From Taeniopygia guttata (Eukaryota; Chordata; Aves; Passeriformes; Estrildidae), in assembly GCF_048771995.1 (NCBI RefSeq), contig NC_133032.1:26499501-26563500 (forward strand): a DNA stretch of 64,000 nucleotides, in the 5' to 3' direction. This document shows, one piece after another, positions 15,401 to 26,600 of this stretch (positions are counted from its first letter, which is position 1; every line of letters starts with the position of its first letter). The notes beneath the pieces were generated by a model that saw nothing but the letters and a program-made list of their open reading frames with translations, made no database searches and was not told the origin of the DNA. The position numbers and the translations under genes were made by a program.

Positions 15401-18400
15401 GCTTTCTTGTAATGAATATTTAGCACATTAACCTGAGCACAATGGCTTGTTCCACATTTCAGGCTGGATGCCAAGCTGCTGTGAACCCTTCTGTCTCTTG
15501 CATTCTGTTTGATTCCTTGGGAATGGGTGAAGAGTTCAGGATTGGAAACAGCAAAATTCACTATTCCTGTCAGGGCTTTGCTTGGGCAAACTGCACCTCA
15601 CCTCCAAGAACCACACACATGATGTCCAGAGCCTGCTTATGTGTGGAAATCAAAACAGAAGCAAAACAGTTTCCAGATGCCATCCATATTTTCCTTCCAA
15701 AACGTTGATTTTTTTTTTTTAAGAAAAAATTGCATTGGTGTAAGACTCTAGGTCCTGTGAATTTGGAGCAAACAAGTAAGATGGTAATTAAAACAACAAC
15801 AGTGATCAAAACAGATGAAAGTAAGAACAGCAGATGCTACAGAAAATTCTTACAGAATAAGACTTTAGTAAATCTAAAGGAAATGAGTATCAGTTCTATA
15901 AAGCTCCAACTGATAATCATGGGAATAAAAATTAAAGCAAAAAGGGATCTTCTACAAAAATAAAAAATCAAAGCTTAGAGTAAAACCCAGAGTCAAACCT
16001 AACTGTTGCTCAGAATCAAACTTAATTTGTTGTTCTCTGTGGTGTATTCTGCTGTGTTGCACATGTAGAGTTTTTGGGTCATCTCTGGTTAAACACCTTT
16101 TTACTAATTACTGTAATAAAACACTTACGACATTTTAGTAATCTTTCAAGTCCATTTGATGTGCTTGCAGGAAGCCTCCTTTCTGTTCTTTCCTAATTAT
16201 TTTTATTTAGAGCAATGGCCTAGACTGAACTTGTTAGATTTCATTCTTCGGCATATGTTTTGAGTCAACAGATCAGCAGGGTCTTAATGTGAGATTCTTG
16301 TCCCTGTGCATTTGTGCGTGATCATCTGGATCCTCTTCCATCCCTGGTACTGCAGGTGGCCCAGTGTGTGAGTACAGGGAAAAGACTCAGCTGCTGCCTC
16401 TCCCACTTGGCATGACTGCCTAGGAGGGAGTTGTACAAAAGGAGGGAATTGATTTCTATGTTGCTTCAATGAGAAAAATGAAACCTCCTGCAATTTCTCT
16501 GTGTGCGTCTCCCTCAGCCCTGCTCCCCGTCCAAACAACTTTTGAACTCTTTGGTCAGTTTTGGCCCTGCTGGATCAAGAGGTTGCACTGCAGGGAGTTA
16601 ATTGAGATCAGCAGTTGCTAAGAGGAGTCTCCAAGAACATCCCAGTGAAGAGGAGTCTGTGGCTCAGCACCAGAAGAGTCATATGGAAAAGGGACTTGAA
16701 CACTCCAGGTAGATGAAAAGTAGTCATCATAGATCAACTCAAACCCAAAAAATTTTGGGAAAAACTAGCAATATTGTGCTGTGCATAGAACCTTTTGGGT
16801 TTCTTTCTCCTGAAGCTGTAAGGAATGGGGTTTTTTTAGCCTGTTCTCTTTTGCTGTCCCTTTGCTTGCTCACACTACTCTTGCAACTTGAGCAGCACCT
16901 GTGAGTCTGCAGATTCCTTCTCTCTTAACAAAGAGCTAAGCATGCTTAAAATTTATTTCTCTGGATGCAGGATTTCAATGTTATACATCACACAGTTGTA
17001 ATTACTTTGGAAAACTATTTAAGAATTTCTGAACTTTTTTGAATGTAAATAGGAAGCTCTCCTTTTTTGACATGTTTGTGTTTGCATTGGTATCCATCTC
17101 TAAGCTGAGGTCTCAACCATGGTTGTATTATATTTATCTATCTATAGAGATCTTTGCAGCATTTCTACAGGATCTACTGAATTGTTTTACCTGAACTATG
17201 GAAGTGGCTTGATTTACCTCTGAGCTGAGAGAAGCAACTGTAAATGTCCACTATTTGTATATCTCAACCCATCTTTAATTATTTTGTAACTGATTCTACT
17301 TACATTGCATTACTCCAAGTTGAAATGTATTTTGGAACATTCTTTGCTGGTTAATTGGAAAGCTATTATTTATGGCTTCCAGATGATTTGCACTGGTAGG
17401 CATTCAGGGTGGTTTTCTGGCTTTATTTAACCTGTTGATTTAGAAGTGGGTATTTATTTTGCAATTGATGTGAGTTTTTCTTTCCACTTAATCCTTGAGA
17501 TCAGCTACTAGATTTCATAGAAAAGGAAAGATAAACTGTCTCTGTATCCTGAGCCTACTCACAGAATATGCAGTCCAGAAATAACATGCTGTATATGCTA
17601 TAGCAAGCACTATGAAAATTTTCCTTTCCTACAGATGTGATAGTTCTCAGAAATCCAGCTTTCATTTGTGCTGTGCCAGGTGAAAAGGGGCTCTTTTCAT
17701 CATGGACTATTTCACGGTTTAAATAGTCTCTTTGTACTAAGAGCTCATGCACTGTTTTTCACTCTTCATATTTTTGGTAGTTTTCTTTCTCTGAAGTGGT
17801 AGGGGAAATGGAGCAATCTGCAGCTCATAAGAAAAGCCAGGAGGGCAAAGTGATGTGCCCTGGGACTTGCTCTTCACTGTCTTTGCAGCCCTTATCCCAA
17901 CAGTCCCTGTGCTCCTGCTCGGTCACAGGGCAGCAGCCCAAGGTGTCAAACCCACTCTGATCCTCCTTCTAAGGCAGGATTTAGCTGTCTTTCATACTGA
18001 GAACTTATTTTAACATAATTTTAACTAATAAGGTGAACTTCATGCTACGTTCAGCTTCATTTTCAAAGTGGAAAAGGAAGAGAACAGTGAAAGATGTCCC
18101 TTCTTTCCCTGTATGTCTTCCATAGGAGAGCTAGGACTGCAAGTAAGAAAAGAGTAGGGGCAAGGAAGCTCAGTGGACAGAGGAAACTTGGCCTGAACAA
18201 AACCTTTTATTACAGAAGTGTCTGACTTTGGTGAAAATTATATATTGCTTTTGACTACCAAATTTTACAAAATAGCGAAGTTACTTTATTATTTGTAAAG
18301 TCAGTGACTAAAAATGAAAGAGGTAACATCTCAGATAATGCTGGAGAGTTTGTTTGTTTGTTGTCTTGTTTCACTGGTTTGAGGACAAAATGAAAACTCC

Positions 18401-19180
18401 TTTGGTCACTAAAGGAAATCAAATAGCCAAGATATTCAAAGCTTTGATCACAATTTTGAATCTAAAAATAAAATAAACTGCACGCATAAGTTGAGGCATC
18501 AATAACAGTAACTGATAAACCAGCTTTATGGTTGGGATAATTTAGCTAGTTTAAAATAAAGGAGCTAGCAGTATAAGAAAGCCATTTTGAAAAATTGGCA
18601 AAAACTCTTGCTTTTCTGGGCACTACCTTCTACCTATGCCTTTGTTGCTGCTCTCATGAAGAAATTAGATGAGTTGATGGCTGCAATGTGTGTGCTTGAA
18701 TGATAAGCCTAATTCTTAGTTACACAGCTGCATCTGGAAAGGTCAACAGAAGATAAAGGTCTTGGCTCCAATAATGATACTTCCTTACGTGTTAAAAACT
18801 TCATAATTCTTTAACAGTTTTCATTTTAGAAGCTAATAGAATAATCACCCTCAGCAGTTTAATGTCATCATTCTAAAAGTATTTTCTTTGAACTGCTGGC
18901 AACTGCTTTATTTGTTTATTTACCTATTATTTAGGGAGAGGAGGAAGAGGGTGTAAGAGGAAAACCAGGAGTTGCTGCATGAGAGCTGAGCTGAGTCGGG
19001 TATCACACCAAACATGTCTTGGGAATGTTCTAGGTGTGGTTGCAGCTCTCCTAGCACAAGGGACAGGCTCTGGGACAAACAAGTGAGGTTTGGGTGTACA
19101 GCATTAAAACTTCATGTTCTGAGCATAGAAAAACCTATTGAAGAAAAATCCTGCCTTGGTCTCATTGGAACTGCAATTCT
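9401..19180. other. Intergenic, AT-rich, nothing recognised
   Basis: Unique-looking sequence with T-rich tracts near 9483-9505 and 11204-11217. Open frames are up to 128 residues (11323-11709, minus) without homology I can name. Short TTTG repeats occur at about 18350-18362. No gene or repeat family is supported. Confidence 0.6.
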
Positions 19181-21965
19181 GTGAACATCTTAAACTATTT
19201 ATTCATGTATTATCTGGTTTCGTTATACACAGATTTTTTTCCTCCAGCCAGCTCCTCACAAAGGCAGTGGGAGCTTGTGTTGGCACAGGAGATGCAGCAG
19301 CAGGCAGCAGATGTTAGCTGGGAGGTGGGAATGCTTCTTTCCATGGTGGCCACTTCTGTGCTCAAAGCATTTGAGAAAGCCACAGCCTCAGGAACTGCTG
19401 ATACGCAGGTTCCAGAGCCCTGTGGTAACTTTGCTTACAGCCACATTATAATATTTACCTAAAGGGCTTCTCTCCCTCCATTACCAACAATATTAACAAG
19501 AAATTCTTTGTAAGAAGCTTGGGCTACATTCACTTTCAAACCACACAGACAACTCATAACACTGCCCTTGCAGTATTTTAAGATTTGGTACTTTACCTTG
19601 TTGTAGGCAATGTGACTTTGTGACCCTGGACTATAAAGTGAAAGGGTGCTTTGTCAGTGGTTTCTGAAGAGTAGGGTTTTCATCCTAAGTTGGCTTTACA
19701 GTACAAACACAAATATTGTTCATTATTTCTGATAATTATTTCATCTTGTGAAGAGGCCCTACTGTAACAAGCTCACCCCTTTATGTTAATGAAGTAGTTA
19801 AAATGCAGAGCTGTTCAGAGTATTATTTAAATGTCTTTTGCAACCTTAAAGGGGAATGACCTTGCTGCCCTGGCTAAATTCCAGTTTACATCATTACAGC
19901 CTACTGTTTAACTCCTGAAGGAAATGCTGTGCAGAGGCCAAAGTTAAACCTGCACGGCTCAGTCTGAACTGGGATATCCACAGAAACCAGTGCTCTGCAG
20001 GGATTCTGCATTGGGAGAGGAGTTTGCTGAGAAACACTGGGGTATTAGCTGACAGAGAAATTGCTGCCTTTGCTTCTGCCGTGGCCAGAAAGACAGATAC
20101 TAACGGTAATCAGCAAGGAGTACAAGCCAGAACTGAGAAAGAACAGGCTTTAGGACTTTCCAGAAATCTTTTAAATGACCCTGACAAGTTTTGCCCTTGA
20201 AATTATAAATTAGTTGGAACAATATTTAACCTGTAAGCAATTAGCCCAAAGAAGGGCTGAAGGACAGTTCTGGTGTTGCTAAGGCCCAGGGAAAAGTAAA
20301 AATAAAAGTTTAAAGGGATGTTATTTTATTTAAAGGAAATAGAGTAGCATGCTTTAAGTTTTTTTCTACAGATTCTTATTGAAGATTGGCACAGAAATTT
20401 TGCAGGAAAGGAAGATTACTTTTATTAGGAAAAACTGTGCCTGTCAGAAAAGGTAAGCACTGAACAGATTCCATACATAGCTTTTATCAGAGGTTGCAAA
20501 ATTAGACTAGCTAGCTTCTGTCAAGAATAAATATACCTCAGTTCCTCTGCTATGGGGCAGAAGGTCTGTTCAGGTTTTTCTGAGTTATATTTGAAGCTGT
20601 TGTTGTTTTCCCCTGTCCTCTTCTCTGCTGGTTCTAATTCTGGCTGTTAGCATGGGCTTTAGAAGGCTCACTGCAGACTGGGATTTGGCAGATTGAGGTA
20701 TCTGAAAGAGCCTCCCCAAGGTCAGACACACAAATGATTGTCAGGCTGAAATACAAAGATCCAGGTGATCCTAAAACATGCAGCAACATTTGCAGGGTTT
20801 CTTACCCCGTTCTTGAACTCAAAAATCCATAGCAACTACAGTTTAGTAATATCAGCCTCTTTCTCATAGTTTTCCTGCCAAGTCTGCCCACCAAGGACAG
20901 GGCACGTGTTGGAGCTGCTGTTAACCAGTATCTGGTTTGGGCTTCACAAAATGCCACTGGAGAGCAGTGATTTTCAGTCTCTGTGGAACTACACTTGACT
21001 GGAACAAATGGGCTAAAATTACTGACCACCTCTTCAGCACTTAGAGCAGCACCTGAGCAGTGTCAGAGGAGCAGCCCCTCAGTCAAAGCCCATTGCTACG
21101 ATGTGCTCCATAAGGCCTTGCTTGTATATTTATTTTTTGTAATGCTTGCCTTAGCTGCTGCATTTTCAGACCCTCGTGTTTATCCAACCACTTGTCTGAG
21201 TGGAAAATTTGGGAAGTAAACAAGTTCCCTTCTAGGCACCTGCCATCCTCGTGTGCTCTGTCCCTCAGCCTAAATAAAGCTGTGACTGCTTCTGTGGAAA
21301 TTGCTGTCCTGCTGTGTGCACAGGGCACCCACAGGTATTGAACACTGACCTCTTCACACTGCAGAGGTATTTTCTTACCTGTTGTATTTATCATGTAACT
21401 GGATTAATGAGATTAAGTTCAATCTTCTTCTCTATGGTCTTTTGTGTCAAATCTTTCTATAAAAGAATAATAAAATCTTGTAAAGTAGCCTTTAGCAGGA
21501 AGTAGAAGCACCCAAAAAAATCAAATGAAGATTTGGCTTAGGGCATCACAGTAAATACAGGGACTCATATGGCTACTGAGATACACAAGATTGAAACAGC
21601 AGAGAACTGCTTTAAAACTAAAGCATTCCAAAGCAGCCACAGACAAATCAGTAGCAGCCCTCCCTCTGCATTCTTTATTCTTGTAATTGCAGTATCAGAG
21701 AGAAGGCATTTTCTAAAAGGTTGGTCAGGAATGTGTTTGTTAACTGCAGTAAAACTGTAGCCAGAAATGTATTTCCTTCTTGAGCAGAAAAAACACACAC
21801 AGGGAACGACAAAGTGAGGGCCCTCTGATATCCCAGTACATTCAGTCTGCTGGGAAAAGCAAAACCAAGTCAGTAATGACAAAAGATTTAAGTCTAAAAG
21901 CTGTATCTTGCTGAAGATTATTAACACAATGCACTACTACCTGAACACAAAACTGAACTGCACCT

Positions 21966-21987
21966 TCACGTGCTGACTTGCACGTGA
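21966..21987. promoter_or_regulatory. Paired E-boxes in an inverted repeat
   Basis: TCACGTGC, six bases TGACTT, then GCACGTGA. The two 8-bp arms are exact reverse complements, each containing CACGTG. Flanked as TCACGTG or CACGTGA they resemble sites for bHLH-ZIP factors of the MITF/TFE and USF type. The site lies about 1.5 kb downstream of the WDR75 stop codon. Function is unproven. Confidence 0.45.
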
Positions 21988-23133
21988 GCTGTCTCTTGCT
22001 CATACTGCTTGGCTTCCAGGAAAGCACTTGACTTTCACAAGAACATGTGAATTTAAAAAACCCCACATGAACAGATATTAAGGTTTCCTCCTTTAAAGCC
22101 ACACTCAAATGTTGCTGACACAGTATCACAACACCAGGCTTTGATGCAGCACTTTTGCAACAACGTGTATAGATCCCTGCTTAACTCATACTTGTTTTTC
22201 ACAGAGCTTAAGTCTGATGTTATTTAAGGAAAAAATACAAAAAACTTACAGTGTGTCTTTCCTAGTATGACGGCATATCTTGGAGGGAGAATCTATATAC
22301 TTTTTATTTTCCTGTACTTTCTTAATGCTTCCGAGTTTTCAAAACCTATTATTTGTCAGTTACAGTCTTAAATAATTTTCCCTATTTGCTCTGTTGAAAC
22401 TTTGCCTTTAGGGAAAAATCCACTGGGTCCAAGGTTCTGAAAAGGCTGTATCAGTTTCAGCTCTGCAGGTAAGAGGGACACTAATAAAAATTGCTAACAT
22501 TTGGGGAGCTGTGGTTTTTTTTGCTTCAGCTACATATACCATGAGGTTATCTAAAAAGCTATTATACAAAGGAAGAACTCAGGTTTCACTGAGTGTTGGA
22601 TTGTTCTTGTTCCAGCATTTTTGATCTGAATAGTTTTAGCAAAATATTGTTTCTTCAGAGCTTTTAGTGACCTGTGCCATTTAAATCTGCTTGCCTTCAT
22701 ACTGCAGCACCACAGAGATTGTATTCACTCTAAGGCCCTTAAATTCACCACTTCAAATCAATTCTCCACTCTGCTATGTATAGTTAAGTGATATATTGGA
22801 ATTGCAGCTGGTGCATCAAAGGCCTATTAACCTGGCTGTTGCATAAACTGATGCATCTCCTACATGATGCAGTTGTCTTGATATTTGGAAAGGTTTCATA
22901 GTGCTCTGATACACTGAGTGCCCTCCACCTAAGAATCTCCATACTGTGTGAAATCCACAAAAGATTAATATCTATATTCTCTAACCAGGCATATTAAACC
23001 ACTTCTCACCTGTCTCAACAGCTGGAGAGGACCTTCTGGGGAGACTTGTTACTTACCTGTATACAGCAGCAAGAACCACCCTGATCTCCCCTGCCATACC
23101 TTGAGCTAAGCTCTGTCACCAACTGAAGGCATT

Positions 23134-23151
23134 TGCTGCTGCTGCTGCTGC
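23134..23151. repeat. (TGC)6 microsatellite
   Basis: Six perfect TGC units, non-coding, about 340 bp beyond the WDR75 stop codon. Confidence 0.95.
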
Positions 23152-23441
23152 AAGCCAGCTTCAGTGGGGAAGATTTTCAGCAGCTGAGCTGTCACTTTGT
23201 TAACTGATCACAAGTCAGACAATGAACTCAATTTTGCTATTAGCCTTTTAAATACACTTGCAGGGTGGGAGGGGAAGCCCCCAAACCAGGTTAAGCATTT
23301 TCTAAGGTCATAGAGAATCAGTAATAAACTTAGAGCAGAATCAGCTTTTCAAACCTTTAATCACTCCCCCTTGTTCTGCATTCCTTTGGAAAGAGAAGCT
23401 GCTAAAATTTTGCCAGAGGACCTGAATTTTTTTTAAGAATA

Positions 23442-23447
23442 TTTAAT
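23442..23447 (-). terminator. WDR75: Candidate WDR75 polyadenylation signal (ATTAAA)
   Basis: The minus-strand hexamer ATTAAA lies about 45 nt after the stop codon. It would give a very short 3' UTR. No AATAAA lies closer, and the next minus-strand AATAAA I noticed is near 22302. The signal is seen in the sequence, but its use is inferred. Confidence 0.45.
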
Positions 23448-23491
23448 CCACAAAGCTTCAACTTGCAGTATAAAAAAAGTAAGATGTCTGT

Positions 23492-23699
23492 TTAGAAGGC
23501 TGATATCCAACTGTAGTCCATTTTTCTTATTTTTCGTAGCTCTTTTTCCTGGGATTTAGACAGTTTACATGTAATCTCTCCTAATAATTCCACATGGCTT
23601 GTATCTTCTTGTTCCATTGCTGTGACATCTTCCTCATCTGATTCACCGTCTGCCTTTTCACTTTCCATTTCTACTACTTCATCAGCAACTTCTTCAGCA
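23492..23699 (-). CDS. WDR75: WDR75 exon 21 (residues 763-831, stop codon)
   Basis: Encodes an acidic tail (AEEVADEVVEMESEKADGES, DEEDVTAMEQED) followed by the conserved KLSKSQEKELRKIRKMDYSW motif and ISAF, then TAA at 23492-23494. The human end reads LSKSEEKELRKFRKIDYSWIAAL. The acceptor is TCTTCCAG. The acidic stretch fits a flexible nucleolar tail. Confidence 0.96.
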
Positions 23700-26600
23700 C
23701 TGGAAGATGGTTGGAAACAACTAATTAACAGGTACTCTCACATACTACAGTACTCTAAGGGAAAAATATCATGCAAACAACTAAATAAAGATTTTATCTT
23801 TTTTTTTTTTTATTTCAGTCTATGTTTTTCATTTCAGTCTACCTATTATACTTCTCTTGCTATCTCAATTTCAAGCCATTTCTCAAATAGCTCTCCTCTA
23901 AGTAAACTTAAAATATTGTAGGTAACTGCAGAGCAGGCAGGTCAGCATTACAACAAATGTCACAACATTGCAGTCCTAGGATCAGAAATGTTGGCTATAC
24001 TGATAGATGAGACATTATTCAAGAAGGCCATTCTTCTATTTCAAATCTGAAAAGGGGCACTTGGTCTTAAAAACTGCTGCAATACCTAGAGCATTACTAG
24101 GAATGAAAAAAAATTCTTGGTTGTTTGTTTTTTTTTCTCTAAACATATATGTTTAAAGTGGCTGTTCCCTTCCGAGTTCAAGCGTTTTAAGCCTGTGCTG
24201 AAGTATAAAGCACAATTACAATAAATTATATGGAACTTTTATAATTTAAAATGCATTAATTAATAGTATTAACTGCAGATCTATTAAGAGTGAACTGCAT
24301 GGCAAAACAGTACTGGTCCTCTAAAAATCATCTGTTCTAACACAAACTATTCATTACTCACAAAATGTAATCAGAGAAGCACACAGTAATATCATATTGC
24401 CAAGGAAAATAAGCATTTAATGTTAATAATATATCCACTGTATAATATATACACTATACAGTGATAAATGGTGGTCAATCTTTAAGGGCCCAATGCTTAC
24501 ATGTACCTTTAAATGCACAGCCACAGTAGTCACCACTGCCAAAGTACAAGCTCTGCAAGTGCAAATATTTACGCAGGTCACTGAACTCTCACATTCTTCA
24601 GGACTGAAACTAGATGCAACTTCCCATGTTCCCATGTATTAGATTTCTGCCACTGTTCTGTGGCTGTTTTGTTGTGCCATGCAGTCAGAGATCTTGCAGC
24701 AGTGGCCAGCACAATGGCAGAAGCCAGGGCACACTCAGGAGCTGTGCTTGCTCCCTGGTGAGCTCTGGCCCTGCGAACCAGTCTGGCAAATCCATAACAA
24801 CACCTGATTGCAAGGTCAGGTTTTCATCCCTGGCCTGGCAGAGCTTCATGAAGCACATTAAAGAATAGATGGCACAGCAATGCAATCATTGAACTGCCTT
24901 CAGTATTAGTGACAAGATATTAATGCTAATACAAGACCACTGTCATAATCCCTGCGCCTGCAGTTCTTTGATCCCAAAGAAGCAAGCTACAATTTTAAGT
25001 ACCTACCAAACTACTCTATTAAACTGGCATTAATACACCGTAAGCCAAACTTAATTGTGCTTACAATATACACTTGTACTTTGTAGTTGAGTTAGAAATG
25101 ACATTTGAGTTCTGAACAAATTCTTAAGATCAAGATTCTAACTTATTGGTGTATCTAGAAATTATGCAGCAAATCATAGTAATTTCAAATAAAGTTGAGA
25201 CTCTAATATTTAACCAAAAATAGCACTAAAAAGCCATTAAAACCCTGGAATAAAGTTAAATTCATAGAGAATATTTGTGTGTAAAAGGCAGCGTTTTGTG
25301 TATAAGCACACTATGCAAAACCCAGCAAAAATAACAGCAACAAAAGAGCCAATACACTAAACAGGCAGACCATTACTACACTGAAGTATTCTAGTAAATT
25401 ACTGAATAGATCAAGGGAGTTTGAAAACTGCTTTTACACTTCAAACAAAGACTCACATAATTTAAAGTAACTTTGATAGCTAAGGAGAGTTCTTGAACTT
25501 TTCTTACCTTTTGTTCTCTTTGGAGATGAGCAATGAGTTAATAAATATAGTGCAGAGGAAGGAAGCAGATGGCAAAACGTGTGCTGGAGTATGCAAAAGC
25601 TGCAAAGATAAAACAGAAGCTCTATGAAAGGCTTTGTTTGTTGTGATTTTACTTGCACATTTACTGTAATTACTCCTACCTCTTTGACAGCAGGTGAAGC
25701 TTGCTCCTGCTTATTATGAACAACTGGTTTTCCAAGGTCTATATCCTCCTGTGCTTGCTGACGTCTGTGCTTTCCCAACAGCACACTAAATGGTGTCACA
25801 GGAAGACTTTCTTCTACTGCCAGCTTGGAAAAATGTAAGTAGAATTTTAGTGTCACAAATCTAAGTTCTATCTTCTTTTAAGTTACCAAAGTTCAGAATA
25901 AACCCAAGTGAGAAAAGCCTACACTCAAATTTAACTCAACTGACCTATGTGGGTCTTCATACTCATTCTGTCAGGTGTCTGGAGAGAATCCTGCACAGAG
26001 GGTTGCAAAACTCTCCAGAATCTAGACCCAAGAACACTAGATTTTAGTTTGCTGATCTATTAACTTCCAAATATGGAAGGTGGTGCATGTGTCAGAAAAC
26101 CAAAGGATGGTTTTTTCTGATTCCACAGAGCCAAAAGATCATTTATATTCCAAGATAAGGAAAGAACTTACTCAAACATTTTGCTTCATTTGTGTAAGTT
26201 AAATATTTTAGAAAAGTATTCTTTTTCCCCTCCCCCCACCCCGCCAGGGGAAATGGAGAGCAGCTCACTGATACTTAAAAAAATTTTTACAAACAGCACT
26301 TCTTGTCAAAAAATAAGCAAATCCAGCTTACTGCCCCTTCAGCTAAGTGACTCCAGGTAAGGATCTGGTGGGCATTCTCATGACAAAAGGGAATTTCAAT
26401 ATGACAAAATAACCATCAGAATCTTGAACTCTTCTGTCCATCTCACTATGGAACTTGTATGAGAGGTACCTGTTTGCTTGATGGCGTGAGCCTTTCTTCC
26501 AGAGACTTTGTGCTAAGTGTCATTAGCTCCTAAAATACAGAAGGATGTAGCACAGTTATCATATGTCAAACTGCTTTCTATATTTACATAGCTTGCCTAC

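Larger units (their letters stand above)
19181..23441. other. Intergenic flank just downstream of WDR75
   Basis: Contains a (TGC)6 tract at 23134-23151 and a CACGTG inverted repeat at 21966-21987, both listed separately. Several overlapping frames of 60-120 residues (for example at 21565-21927) have no recognisable homology. It could include long alternative 3' UTR sequence if the proximal ATTAAA is bypassed. Confidence 0.6.
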
